Assembly: GCA_050258815.1 (NCBI GenBank)
Contig: JBLMZM010000115.1
Span: 1 to 64,000 of the forward strand
Length of the DNA: 64,000 bases
Direction of reading: 5' to 3'
Source of the DNA: JAAXKN01 sp050258815
Lineage (GTDB): Bacteria > Bacteroidota > Ignavibacteria > Ignavibacteriales > SURF-24
Shown here: positions 15,293 to 25,019 of the stretch, piece by piece
How the letters are laid out: every line of letters begins with the position of its first letter
How positions within the stretch are numbered: the first letter of the stretch is position 1
The notes under the pieces: model-generated
Database searches by the model: none
Seen by the model: only the letters and a program-made list of their open reading frames with translations
What the model was told of the DNA's origin: nothing
Made by a program: the position numbers and the translations under genes

Positions 15293-17509
15293 ATGATGAA
15301 AAATATGTGTTACTTCATGATTACAATATTTCTATTACTGGCCGCCTGCCTGCCCGCTCAGCAGAAGACCGTAATAAAAGGGAAAGTATCGGATGAAGAC
15401 CAAAAACCACTTGCATCTGTAACTGTCTTTATTTCCGATTCTCCTGATGGAGTATTTAGCGAAGAAGACGGAACATTCTCATTTACAACTAAGCTTAAAG
15501 GCAAGGCTTCGCTGACAGCAAGCCTTCTGGGATATAAAACATGGAAGAAAGATATCGACCTCGACTCATCAGATGTAATAGAGCTTTCAATTAACCTCCG
15601 TCAGAAAGCCCTGAGCCTAAAAGAAGCCGTTATAACCGCCAGCTCATACGGCTCTGTCAAAGAGAAGGGATTGGTCCTAAGCCGCCTCGATATCCTAACC
15701 ACCCCCGGAGGGGCAGCCGATATATACCAGTCCCTTAAAACCATGCCCGGATTAACCCAGGTCTCCGAAAGCGCTGAGCTTTACGTGCGCGGGGGTGATC
15801 CGATGGAGACGACCACAATCATAGATCAGGCTCCGGTTTATCACACCTTTACTTTTGAATCTGGCTACGGCGGTCTGTTTTCAAACATTAACCAGAGTAT
15901 AATTAAATCGCTCTACTTTACGAGCGGAGGATTTTCGGCCAGATATGGGAACAGCCTTTCAGGTATTCTTGACATCGAAACTGCCAATATACCTTCCAGC
16001 AAAAATATAAGCATTGGACTATCCATGGCTAATGCCTCAGTAACAGCAGGATTTCCCCTAATTGAAGATAAGTTCGGAGTCAGCTTCGACTATAACCAGA
16101 GCTTTACTGGTCCCATCTTCTGGCTGAATGGCGGCCTCGACAAGTTTACTCAGGCACCTCAGTCGAAGAATGCCACAGCCTCAGTTATTTATTCCTACTC
16201 AGGGACGGACAGGATTAAACTCTTCGGAGTATATGCTGATGACAGGGAGGGAGTTAATGTTGAACAGGCCGAATATAACGGTGAATTTCACGGAAACTCA
16301 AGAAATTTATTTCTTAACCTTCAAAACAGCGGGCTTATAACGGGCAACCTTTTAATGCAAAATAGTCTTTCATTTAACAGATACGTAAATCTCTGGAAAC
16401 TGGGCATCCTTGACATAAAAAAGACAGACGAAGTCTACAACCTGAGGAATGATTTTGAATATATCCTTAGTAGTAAGGGTAAACTCCTTGCAGGATTTGA
16501 GCTGGAGCAGCGCGCAACGTCCTATGAAGGCATTATCCCCTCTTTAGATTATGATATCCGCCCCGATGCCCCTTCTAACGGCATCGATGCTGCACTGCGG
16601 AGAATGCGCTGGGGAGTATATTCTGAATACCAGTGGGTCGAACCACTTCAAATAGACAAGCTTACATTTTCAGGTGGCATTAGATTCGATCAGTTTACTG
16701 ACCTTAGACTGCAATGGATCGATCCAAGGGCGACTTTAGGCTACAAGGTAAACAGCAAATCCAGCCTCTGCTTCTCCTGGGGTATATTTCATCAGATTCC
16801 GGATGCCAGACTGTTCGCAGCTATTGACGGAAATCCGAACCTCCTGGCCATGAAGGCAATTCATTATATCGCCTCTTATAACTATGAGATGAATGACCAG
16901 AATTCCTTTCGCGTTGAAGTCTACCATAAAAACTACTCTGATCTGCCTCTCGAAAATGATGCAGTTAATTATGACAACTCAGGTTATGGGTTTGCAAATG
17001 GAGTGGACGTTATCTTTAAGGGACAGCTGCCTTTTGACGTAACAGGATGGATATCATATGGATATATTAACACAAAGAGGCTCTGGATGGATTTTAATGA
17101 ATATACAAGCAGTTCCTTCGATATAACACATAATCTGGCCATAGTTGCTAAACATAATATTTCATCAGAATTCCAGATAGGTATCAGCGCCAGGTATGCG
17201 ACGGGCAAACCTTTTACTGACGTGACATCCACAATAAATCACTATCAGCAGAATATTTTTGAACCGGTCTATGCTAAAACAAACTCCTCCCGTTTGCCGG
17301 ATTATAAGAGAATTGACCTCAGACTGAATTATTTTGACCAGCTGCCCAATGGCTTCCCTATTGTAGCCTATATGGAAGCCCTTAATATTTTTGATTTCAA
17401 AAATATTTTCGGTTACTCATATTCAGATGATTATACACAGAAAAGAGCCATTCAAAGCTATTTTGGTCAAAGAATGATCGTACTGGGATTTACAATTAAC
17501 ATAAATTAA
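15293..17509 (+). CDS. TonB-dependent outer-membrane receptor
   Basis: A 738-residue receptor. A signal peptide (residues 1-22) is followed by a carboxypeptidase-regulatory-like domain (about 24-110, KGKVSDEDQKPLASVTVFI), a plug domain (about 115-235, LYVRGGDPMETTTIID) and a 22-strand-type beta barrel ending in an aromatic residue-containing strand. It imports an unknown ligand using TonB energy. It is the last gene of a run of four and is followed by a strong intrinsic terminator. The substrate cannot be deduced; nothing nearby is an obvious siderophore, vitamin or glycan gene. Confidence 0.92.
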   Translation: MMKNMCYFMITIFLLLAACLPAQQKTVIKGKVSDEDQKPLASVTVFISDSPDGVFSEEDGTFSFTTKLKGKASLTASLLGYKTWKKDIDLDSSDVIELSINLRQKALSLKEAVITASSYGSVKEKGLVLSRLDILTTPGGAADIYQSLKTMPGLTQVSESAELYVRGGDPMETTTIIDQAPVYHTFTFESGYGGLFSNINQSIIKSLYFTSGGFSARYGNSLSGILDIETANIPSSKNISIGLSMANASVTAGFPLIEDKFGVSFDYNQSFTGPIFWLNGGLDKFTQAPQSKNATASVIYSYSGTDRIKLFGVYADDREGVNVEQAEYNGEFHGNSRNLFLNLQNSGLITGNLLMQNSLSFNRYVNLWKLGILDIKKTDEVYNLRNDFEYILSSKGKLLAGFELEQRATSYEGIIPSLDYDIRPDAPSNGIDAALRRMRWGVYSEYQWVEPLQIDKLTFSGGIRFDQFTDLRLQWIDPRATLGYKVNSKSSLCFSWGIFHQIPDARLFAAIDGNPNLLAMKAIHYIASYNYEMNDQNSFRVEVYHKNYSDLPLENDAVNYDNSGYGFANGVDVIFKGQLPFDVTGWISYGYINTKRLWMDFNEYTSSSFDITHNLAIVAKHNISSEFQIGISARYATGKPFTDVTSTINHYQQNIFEPVYAKTNSSRLPDYKRIDLRLNYFDQLPNGFPIVAYMEALNIFDFKNIFGYSYSDDYTQKRAIQSYFGQRMIVLGFTININ

Positions 17510-17580
17510 ATACGGCACAGGATTCAGCCGGGCGTTATTCTAATGGTAAGTATTTGATGGATTCTATTTTAGAAATTTCA

Positions 17581-17612
17581 GACCTTGTAAGACGCCTTAC
17601 AAGGTCTTTATA
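17581..17612. terminator. Bidirectional intrinsic terminator
   Basis: Perfect 11-bp stem GACCTTGTAAG (17581-17591) and CTTACAAGGTC (17596-17606) with a 4-base loop ACGC, followed by TTTATATT. It lies between the convergent TonB receptor and cytochrome c genes and can serve both. Confidence 0.85.
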
Positions 17613-17622
17613 TTATTGAGGT

Positions 17623-17970
17623 TTATTTTCCGGATTTCTTTGAGTGGCTTGCAAGCCAGGTAGAAAGAGTCTTCAGTTCAGCATCAGTTCCCTTGAACAT
17701 AATTGGGTGCTTTTTTCCTTCCAGCTCTTCGTTCTTCTTCACAAACTTCTGGATCCACTCTGCTTTCTGTGTTGAACCAACCTCAGAAAGATCCGGAGCT
17801 TTGGATTTTCCCGTTGCCTGAATATTTTCTGCCTTCATTGAATGACACATGTTGCATTTATTAGCTTCAAATATCTTTTTACCATCTGTGCTTTTATCCT
17901 GTGCAAATGATACTGAACTTACAAGTGCCATCGAAAAAACGGCGGCCACAAAATACTTCGTATTTTTCAT
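17623..17970 (-). CDS. Small periplasmic c-type cytochrome
   Basis: A 115-residue monohaem cytochrome c. A signal peptide (about 23 residues, ending SFAQ) precedes the haem motif CNMCH near residue 39, and the distal Met ligand is likely in HPIMFKG near residue 88. It should shuttle electrons in the periplasm. A strong AGGAAGGG ribosome-binding site precedes the start. It stands alone between terminator and a divergent gene, so its redox partner is unknown. Confidence 0.93.
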   Translation of the reverse strand: MKNTKYFVAAVFSMALVSSVSFAQDKSTDGKKIFEANKCNMCHSMKAENIQATGKSKAPDLSEVGSTQKAEWIQKFVKKNEELEGKKHPIMFKGTDAELKTLSTWLASHSKKSGK

Positions 17971-18238
17971 TTCCCTTCCTGAATATTGTTAAAGTAACGA
18001 TGAATTAATTAAATAAATACACACGAGGTAAAACTGTGGAAATTAAAAATAATAATCAATAGACTTATTGCTGGTCTGCAACTTTTTTCGGACATTTTGT
18101 CTTTAAATTCCTCGAAAACATCGCTTTTGTATATTCAGCTTGCTAAAAGAATGCCAATTATTTAAGTTGAAAGTAATTTTTTGTTACTCTAACTGTACTA
18201 ATTCCCATCCATACCTAAAATCATAAGGAGTCATACCA

Positions 18239-19237
18239 ATGGTACCAATCCATAAGTCAGCCTCTGGTATTTTGGCCTTAGTAATCCTGATTGCACTCAT
18301 TCTCCCGGCCGAATATCGCACACAAACACCAGAGCAGAGATTAATTGCTACCTTCTCTATCGTGGCCAGGGATTCATCCACGGGTGAACTGGGCGTTGCA
18401 GTTGCTTCCAGATTCTTTGCCGTTGGAACGGTCGTCCCCTGGGCTAAGGCCGACGTGGGCGCCGTAGCTACACAGTCTTTTGCAAATACTTCATTCGGGG
18501 AGCGGGGTCTCGAATTGCTCGCCCGTGGGGCTGCACCTGAGGAGGTAATTAAAATACTTCTTAGAAATGATAACGACCCCGACCGCAGACAGGTAGGCAT
18601 TGTTTCAGCTGACGGAAAGTCAGTTACATATACCGGCAGTAAATGCCTCCCGTGGGCAGGTGGAAGAAACGGGAAAAATTATGCCGTTCAGGGAAATATC
18701 CTTGCGGGCGAAAGCGTGGTTACTTCAATGGAGGATGCATTCCTCAAAACAAAAGGCGCCCTCGGTGAACGCCTCTACGCTGCTTTGATGGCAGGTGATA
18801 AAGCCGGCGGTGATGCCAGGGGAAAACAATCGGCGGCATTGATTGTCGTCAAGGATAAGGCGGGTTACGGGGGTTTTAATGACAGGGCAATTGACATTCG
18901 CGTTGATGACAGCCCGGAACCATTTAAGGAGCTGGGCAGACTGCTCGACTATGCACAGATGAATTACTCGTGGAACGTTGCCTGGACACTCTTTACTCAG
19001 GGCAAAGCATCAGAAGCCCTCCCGCATATGGAGCATTCAGCAAGCCTTGCCCCCGAAAACCCGGAAGTATTATATGATTTTGCCGTCATTCAGCTGGCAG
19101 CAGGGGAAAAAGAAACCTCATTAAAAACTCTGGAGAAGGCCCTGAGATTAAACCCGAACCTGAAAAAACAGGCAACAGGCGACAACGACCTGAAGACTTT
19201 ACGCGATGATCCCGAATTTATAAGGCTAACAAAATAA
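18239..19237 (+). CDS. Secreted DUF1028 (Ntn-hydrolase-like) protein with TPR tail
   Basis: A 332-residue protein with a signal peptide or anchor (residues 8-25), a DUF1028 domain (about 35-240) and a C-terminal TPR-like segment (about 245-330). DUF1028 landmarks are ATFSIVARDSSTGELGVAVAS, FFAVGTVVPWAKADVGAVATQ and YAVQGNILAG. The family is predicted to be related to N-terminal nucleophile hydrolases, but its substrate is not known. AAGGAG lies upstream. The next gene follows after 33 bases and may be co-transcribed. Confidence 0.9.
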   Translation: MVPIHKSASGILALVILIALILPAEYRTQTPEQRLIATFSIVARDSSTGELGVAVASRFFAVGTVVPWAKADVGAVATQSFANTSFGERGLELLARGAAPEEVIKILLRNDNDPDRRQVGIVSADGKSVTYTGSKCLPWAGGRNGKNYAVQGNILAGESVVTSMEDAFLKTKGALGERLYAALMAGDKAGGDARGKQSAALIVVKDKAGYGGFNDRAIDIRVDDSPEPFKELGRLLDYAQMNYSWNVAWTLFTQGKASEALPHMEHSASLAPENPEVLYDFAVIQLAAGEKETSLKTLEKALRLNPNLKKQATGDNDLKTLRDDPEFIRLTK

Positions 19238-19270
19238 ATTTTCTGAAATAATTTATTCATAGGAGCGATA

Positions 19271-20326
19271 ATGGAGACAGAATTTTCCCGCAGTCTTTAC
19301 AGAATTGGAATGCTGACTTTACTCTTTTTACTTGTTATCACCCTCGGCCACGCATCGGCACAGGACTGGAACAGGATCGTAAATCTTGAGAGTAAATGGA
19401 AGTTTTCACTTGGTGATGACAAAAAACGTGCTGAGACCGGATTCCAGGATAGTGGATGGGATGAGATAGAAGCACCGGCAGCCTGGGAAGAACAGGGATA
19501 CTATGGCTATAACGGCTATGCATGGTACAGAAAACATTTTCAGTATACGCCGGGACTGGAAAAAGAGAATATCTATCTGGACCTGGGCTTTATCGATGAT
19601 GTTGATGAGGTATATCTGAACGGCAAACTCATCGGCAGCAGCGGTGCTTTTCCTCCTGAATACCGCACCGCAGCAGGGGTCATCAGACGATATGCGGTGC
19701 CGGCTAACTCCTTTACAAAGGGAGATAACGTTATCGCGGTAAGAGTATATGATGCCTATTCAAGAGGCGGAATTTACAACGGTGAATTGGGCCTCTATTC
19801 TCTTGAGAATGCCCTTATCGCTGACATTGACCTCGAAGGCTCCTGGATGCTTAAAAAAGGAGATAATCCCGCCTGGAAAGAAATGACTGTAAGTGATCCT
19901 GGCTGGGGAGCAGTTGAAGTCCCGGGAGCATGGGAAGGAAAGTATGATGGCTTTGCTTGGTACAGAAAAGAATTTACTGTAGAAAAAGATATCACCTCGG
20001 ATAAACTCTTTCTGATGCTTGGCAAAATTGACGACCTGGATGAAACCTATGTTAACGGACAATTAATCGGCTCAACCGGCATAATTACTGAAGACATCAG
20101 TAAAATAAAATTTCAGTGGGAAGCTGCTGAATTCAGATGTTATGTTCTCCCTGCGGGACTCCTTAAGAAAGGCGAAAAAAATGTTATTGCTGTCCGTGTT
20201 TATGACGGTAGGGAGCGGGGAGGAATCTACCAGGGACCGGTAGGAATAATCAGACAGAACAAATATATAAGGTACTGGAAAGATAAGAACAAGAACTTCT
20301 TCAAGAATATATTCGGAATCGAATAG
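19271..20326 (+). CDS. Secreted protein with two tandem GH2-type jelly-roll domains
   Basis: A 351-residue protein with a signal peptide (residues 1-33) and an internal duplication. Domain A (about 38-180) and domain B (about 185-335) each contain W-x-x-x-x-x-P-x-x-W, AWYRK, a segment like FIDDVDEVYLNGKLIGS or KIDDLDETYVNGQLIGS, and NVIAVRVYD followed by RGGIY. This is the sugar-binding, galactose-binding-like fold found at the N-terminus of GH2 enzymes and sialate O-acetylesterases. No catalytic domain is attached, so it is likely a carbohydrate-binding envelope protein. AGGAG precedes the start. Confidence 0.87.
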   Translation: METEFSRSLYRIGMLTLLFLLVITLGHASAQDWNRIVNLESKWKFSLGDDKKRAETGFQDSGWDEIEAPAAWEEQGYYGYNGYAWYRKHFQYTPGLEKENIYLDLGFIDDVDEVYLNGKLIGSSGAFPPEYRTAAGVIRRYAVPANSFTKGDNVIAVRVYDAYSRGGIYNGELGLYSLENALIADIDLEGSWMLKKGDNPAWKEMTVSDPGWGAVEVPGAWEGKYDGFAWYRKEFTVEKDITSDKLFLMLGKIDDLDETYVNGQLIGSTGIITEDISKIKFQWEAAEFRCYVLPAGLLKKGEKNVIAVRVYDGRERGGIYQGPVGIIRQNKYIRYWKDKNKNFFKNIFGIE

Positions 20327-20336
20327 CCGTAACCAT

Positions 20337-20382
20337 ATGTCTGCAGATCCCGGGTAATATTTATTCCGTTATCTGCAGACAT
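20337..20382 (+). terminator. Long hairpin terminator
   Basis: Perfect 12-bp inverted repeat ATGTCTGCAGAT (20337-20348) and ATCTGCAGACAT (20371-20382) with a 22-base loop that can pair further (CGG with CCG). It starts 11 bases after the jelly-roll gene stop and is followed by TCATTTCC, only a weak T run. Confidence 0.6.
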
Positions 20383-20574
20383 TCATTTCCATTACTAAGC
20401 GCATACTCTCCCCTTCTTTGTATGTCAAACTGCTGATTTTCGAGTACCACCGCTAAAGACCTGTTTATACCAGTTTTGGCTTTTATTTTAGGAAATAAAA
20501 TTCAATCTTATAGTTGATCTGGAATTTCCCCGCAGATAGGACTAAATCATTGCAATTTGTAAAAGAGGATTTTC

Positions 20575-21870
20575 ATGGCTGAACCTGAAATATTGATTAT
20601 TGGAGCCGGGGCATCAGGACTCATAGCAGCAAGGCAGCTGGCAAAGTCCGGCAGAACAGTCTCCGTTCTTGAAGCACGCAACAGAATTGGCGGCAGAATT
20701 CATACCCTCTCAGTTAATGGCTTTGCAAAACCCATTGAAACAGGGGCCGAATTTGTACACGGCAGATTGCCCATCACACTGTCAATCCTGAAGGATGCCG
20801 GTATTCAAACCTCAGATATGCAGGGCATTACATACCAGCTTAAGGATGGCAGTCTTCAACAGAGTGAAGAATTTATTGAAGGTTTTCCTGAACTGATATC
20901 AAGAATGAAGCAGCTGAAAAAAGACCTCCCCTTTGAGGAATTCCTGGATACCTGCATGAAAGAAGAGAACTTTAAGCAGTTGAAAGAGGAAGTTAAAAGA
21001 TACGCCGAAGGATATGATGCAGCAGATATAAGAAGAGTCAGCAGTTTCGCGCTGCTGGAAGAATGGACAAGCGAGGCCGACTCCACCCCTTCACGCATCG
21101 TGGGCGGTTATACTGGTATGACAGATTTCCTGGCCTCAGAATGCAGGGAAGCTGGGTGCCCGATCCATCTCTCTGCAATTGTAAAAGAAATCAGGTGGCG
21201 GACAGGCCACGCCGAAATAATCTGCAGTAACAACCAGATATTTCATTCATCTAAAGTTCTGATAACCGTACCCTTGGGAATACTTCAGGCTGAGCGCGAC
21301 AGCAAAGCCCGTATAAAATTTTCACCCGAAATTCCTCAGTTCCGTCCCGCAGTCATGTCAATGGGATTCGGTGAAGTAATAAAGGTCTTTTTCGAATTTA
21401 AGGAAACATTCTGGGAAAATAATCCTGGTGAACCGATACTTAAACAGATGCCCGGACTTGGTTTCCTAATTTCTGATGCACCCGTTGCAACCTGGTGGAC
21501 ACAAGCACCGGATAAACTTCCGCTTCTTACCGGATGGATGGCCGGACCAAAGGCAGGTGAGTTACGTAATTTGAGTAATGAGGAGATAATAAGAAAAGCA
21601 ATGGACTCACTAGCATATATTTTTGATACTGATCTGGCTTTTATAAATAAGCAGATGAAAGCCTTTCATGCTGCCAACTGGATGACCGACCCGTTTACCC
21701 TCGGGGCCTATTCGTACGCCACTGTTCATTCTGAAGAAGCCGTAAGGGTATTAACTGCTCCAGTCAATGATACACTCTATTTTGCCGGAGAGGCTCTGTA
21801 TGCAGGACCTGCAATGGGAACCGTTGAGGCCGCGCTTTCAAGCGCCCTGAATGCAGTAAAAATAATTTAA
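20575..21870 (+). CDS. Flavin-containing amine oxidase
   Basis: A 431-residue FAD-dependent oxidase of the monoamine/polyamine oxidase family. The N-terminal Rossmann motif is IIGAGASGLIAARQL followed by EARNRIGGRIHT, and the C-terminal FAD motif is FAGEALYAGPAMGTVEAAL. There is no signal peptide, so it is cytoplasmic. It would oxidise an amine, releasing ammonia or aldehyde and H2O2; the substrate is not evident. It stands alone between two hairpins. Confidence 0.92.
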   Translation: MAEPEILIIGAGASGLIAARQLAKSGRTVSVLEARNRIGGRIHTLSVNGFAKPIETGAEFVHGRLPITLSILKDAGIQTSDMQGITYQLKDGSLQQSEEFIEGFPELISRMKQLKKDLPFEEFLDTCMKEENFKQLKEEVKRYAEGYDAADIRRVSSFALLEEWTSEADSTPSRIVGGYTGMTDFLASECREAGCPIHLSAIVKEIRWRTGHAEIICSNNQIFHSSKVLITVPLGILQAERDSKARIKFSPEIPQFRPAVMSMGFGEVIKVFFEFKETFWENNPGEPILKQMPGLGFLISDAPVATWWTQAPDKLPLLTGWMAGPKAGELRNLSNEEIIRKAMDSLAYIFDTDLAFINKQMKAFHAANWMTDPFTLGAYSYATVHSEEAVRVLTAPVNDTLYFAGEALYAGPAMGTVEAALSSALNAVKII

Positions 21871-21947
21871 TATTGAACCGTGGAACTCTGCTGATATTAC
21901 CTTCTGTGGCAGTTCTGATTCAGAGAATATTGCAGTTTTAAAATGCA

Positions 21948-21995
21948 GATTGTATGAAAAAGGACATTCATTAAAATGCCTTCATTCATACAATC
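21948..21995. terminator. Extended hairpin between convergent genes
   Basis: Perfect 11-bp arms GATTGTATGAA (21948-21958) and TTCATACAATC (21985-21995) enclose a smaller imperfect stem (AAGG with CCTT, CATT with AATG). TGCA outside each arm can extend the pairing past a bulge. It sits between the convergent amine oxidase and small regulator genes and probably ends both transcripts, although the T run is weak. Confidence 0.5.
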
Positions 21996-22028
21996 ATGCA
22001 TCTCTATTTTTCTCTAACTGCAGCACGT

Positions 22029-22211
22029 TTATTTGCTTGCCGGTTCCCAATAGCAGTTCTTAGGAGATACTATCTTCCCTTCTGTTTTTAATTTTTTCAT
22101 TGCCTTGTCCACTTCTTTCCTGTCTATACCTGCCAATTCAGCAATCTGACCGGCACTTAAGGCTTTTTTTTCCTTTTTCATTGTATCCAGAACCTGTTCG
22201 GTTACTTCCAT
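22029..22211 (-). CDS. Small winged-helix DNA-binding protein
   Basis: A 60-residue protein that is a bare helix-turn-helix: LSAGQIAELAGIDRKEVDKAMKKLKTEGKI, ending in a wing-like SPKNCYWEP. The frame is open to 22247, but the ATG at 22211 follows GAGGG at the right distance and is preferred. Similar minimal regulators occur widely in anaerobes and methanogens; targets are unknown. It is not near an obvious partner gene. Confidence 0.8.
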   Translation of the reverse strand: MEVTEQVLDTMKKEKKALSAGQIAELAGIDRKEVDKAMKKLKTEGKIVSPKNCYWEPASK

Positions 22212-22336
22212 GTTTTCCCTCACTGATTTTGTGAATATATATTGCAAATTGTGTTAGTTAACGATTTTGTATAATTCACAGACTCCTCTGTAAATTTTCG
22301 CACGCATTTTACAAAAATTATTTTTTTATTGCAAAA

Positions 22337-24769
22337 TTAATCCTCCCGTTCTGTATATTTTGCAAATGCGCTCCTAACGGGTGCAGGCATTTGGGATGCC
22401 TCGCCAAATACAGATTTCCAGATTACCTCATTAAATTCAATCTCCGGAGTCGCGTCCTCCCTGCTAAGGTCCATCTGACTGCTTCTTAACTGTCCAAATG
22501 ATCCCGGCTGGTTCTTCTCATTAAGATCAATATTTGCCGGACGCAACTTGTAAGTGCTTAAATCAGGTTTGCCGCTGAATGAGTTAAACATCGGCACTGC
22601 GGCAGCATCATACTGCGACATTGGAGGCAGCCTTAGGATCAGTTCCATTGTTCTTAACATTGAACTGGTTGAATACATGCTGTGGTCAACAAATTTATGT
22701 TTTGTATAAGGGCTTATAACCAGTGCTTCCGATCTGTGTGCATCAACGTGATCGGGTCCGTTCTGCGCGTCATCCTCTACGACGAAAATTGCAGAATTTT
22801 CCCAGTATTTGCTGTGTGATATTCTCTCAACGAGCATGCCAAGCGCAAGATCGTTCTGGGCTGCGTATGCAAGAGGAGTCAGTTTTCCGCTGGCTGTACC
22901 CGAAGTGTGGTCATTGGGAAGCCTGATCACCTGGAATTGAGGAAGCTCCCCGTTTTTTTCGTATTCGTCGAACTCTTTCATCCAGTCCTTTACCCGCTCA
23001 ACATCGGAATATCCCAGGTCCCAGCCACGGTAAAAAGGTGCCACATGTCCTTCCAGCGATTCCATCGCAGCTTTCGAAGAATCCATCATCGTTTTACCAT
23101 TATGTACAAATTCGCCATAGCTGCGGTAAGTGACATTATTTCTTTTACAGTTGTCCCACATGTAACCGTTGTAGGGATATGCAATTGGGTATCCTCCCTC
23201 ATATTCATAAACACCGCCGCGTCCGCCATAGTATGCAGGCCAGGACTTTTCCACATAATCAGTAGCATAGGCCCCCATAGACCAGTTATGGCCGTCAGCA
23301 CTAACCTCAGCATCACAATAAAAATTATCCAGTAATACAAACTCCCTGGCTAAGGCATGAATGTTCGGCGTAACTTTTTCAGGGAAAAGGCACAATGCCG
23401 GGTCCCCATTTCCCTCTTCCATATCTCCCAGCACCTGATCATAGGTCCTGTTTTCTTTAACAATATAAAAAACGTGTTTAATCGGTGAAACCACGCCTGA
23501 ATCAGCGGGGATAGGGTTTGACCTGTCAATTCTCAGTGAACCGGCTTTTTGAGTCAGCGGGCAGTTTTCATATACCTGTTTTGAATATTCGGCCAGTTGC
23601 GCTTCTGCGGGCTCTTCAATGAGCGAAAGTGTCCCTTTCAGCATCTTGCCTATAAATTCTGTTTCTTCGCCTTTGACCGTCGGATTCGGGCCATGCGGAT
23701 TAGCAAATGAGCGGCCTCCTTTGCCATTGGCAACCAGAATAATGTTCTTACCCGGCACTACTTTTACTGAGGTCGGATACCAGCCTGTTGGAATAAATCC
23801 CAGTGAATGTGAGCGTCCCGGTTCCGATACGTCCATTACAGCCAGACAGTTGTTGTCGGCATTAGCTATATACAATTTTGTACCGTTACTGCTTAATGCC
23901 AGCGCATTGGGAGTGCTTCCGGGAGCAGCAGCGGGCAGCAGGGCAGAATTCAGCTTTTCAATCTCTTTCTCCATTTTTATGTCAATTACTGAAACAGAAT
24001 TCTGATTCCCGTTTGCTACATACAGGTATTTACCATCGGCTGACTCCAGAATATCATTTGGATGATTACCGGCAGGAATCGTTTTTTCAACCTTACCCGT
24101 TTCCTTGTTCAATAGCGCAACTGCATCACCGCCCCAGAGCGAAATATAGACATAATTATTTTTCACAGATGACAGGCAGGTATAAGGTTGAGAAGGGAGT
24201 TTCAGGCTGGAAATAACCTTCTTTGTCTGGATATCCACAGTAAAGAATTCCGCACTCTGCTTTCCTGTTATATATAGTTCTCCCCGGGCTTCGTCAATAT
24301 CAAGTCCGCCCAGCCATATCTTACTCTTGGGCCATTTTGGAGCAATGACAACTGAATCTGTTAAATTCAACTTCCCCTGGCTGAAACCATATATAAACAC
24401 AACATTGTCGCTGCCGCCGGAGACGTATAGTTTCCGTCCATCACCGGAAAATTTTATACCCAGCCATGAGTTTGAGATGTTTACCGTCTGTACGGTTTCC
24501 AGAGAATTCAGTTTCACAACGCTGAGTGTCGTATTGCTCTGCCCGTTATTAGTCGATATGGCGTAATTGCCGTCAGGGCTTATGGCAATATTTAACGGGA
24601 GGTCGCCTATATCAGCCTGCTTACCGGCAGGCGAAAGCTTCCATCCGTTCGAGAGAAGAATTTTATTCCCATCCGTGTTCCCGGGAGTAATTATTTTACT
24701 GCCTGTACTGCATCCATATATGCACAGAACCGCACATATTATAAATATTGTATTTAATACAAATTTCAT
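22337..24769 (-). CDS. Lipoprotein: beta-propeller plus phosphoesterase domain
   Basis: An 810-residue lipoprotein with a lipobox (signal ending CIYGC, Cys20). Residues about 30-400 form a YncE/lactonase-type seven-bladed propeller with repeats such as DGKYLYVANGNQNSVSVID. Residues about 425-790 are a phosphoesterase domain (PF04185, phospholipase C/acid phosphatase type) with KHVFYIVKENRTYDQVLGDM at its start, DGHNWSMGAY and a late VVEDDAQNGPDHVDAHR metal-site segment. It is probably a periplasmic or surface phosphatase. The substrate is unknown; this two-domain form is known in databases as a bifunctional propeller/alkaline phosphatase family. Confidence 0.9.
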   Translation of the reverse strand: MKFVLNTIFIICAVLCIYGCSTGSKIITPGNTDGNKILLSNGWKLSPAGKQADIGDLPLNIAISPDGNYAISTNNGQSNTTLSVVKLNSLETVQTVNISNSWLGIKFSGDGRKLYVSGGSDNVVFIYGFSQGKLNLTDSVVIAPKWPKSKIWLGGLDIDEARGELYITGKQSAEFFTVDIQTKKVISSLKLPSQPYTCLSSVKNNYVYISLWGGDAVALLNKETGKVEKTIPAGNHPNDILESADGKYLYVANGNQNSVSVIDIKMEKEIEKLNSALLPAAAPGSTPNALALSSNGTKLYIANADNNCLAVMDVSEPGRSHSLGFIPTGWYPTSVKVVPGKNIILVANGKGGRSFANPHGPNPTVKGEETEFIGKMLKGTLSLIEEPAEAQLAEYSKQVYENCPLTQKAGSLRIDRSNPIPADSGVVSPIKHVFYIVKENRTYDQVLGDMEEGNGDPALCLFPEKVTPNIHALAREFVLLDNFYCDAEVSADGHNWSMGAYATDYVEKSWPAYYGGRGGVYEYEGGYPIAYPYNGYMWDNCKRNNVTYRSYGEFVHNGKTMMDSSKAAMESLEGHVAPFYRGWDLGYSDVERVKDWMKEFDEYEKNGELPQFQVIRLPNDHTSGTASGKLTPLAYAAQNDLALGMLVERISHSKYWENSAIFVVEDDAQNGPDHVDAHRSEALVISPYTKHKFVDHSMYSTSSMLRTMELILRLPPMSQYDAAAVPMFNSFSGKPDLSTYKLRPANIDLNEKNQPGSFGQLRSSQMDLSREDATPEIEFNEVIWKSVFGEASQMPAPVRSAFAKYTERED

Positions 24770-25019
24770 GGCTAATACCCTGGTATTTATTATTAAACTT
24801 GTTTTTCTATAGTACGTAAATTTCTTCAGTTGATAATAATGAACGCTGACAAATAAAACAACAAACAGTTACATCAAATAATCAGATTACCCTGACCGGA
24901 AATTTTCTGTTACATGGAACCCGTTCCCGCTTTTTAATTGACTGTGGCTGTTTTTGATTTGATAAATTAAAATTTGTATAATGAATAAATACAACTAACA
25001 TGAGGCCTTCAGTAAAATT

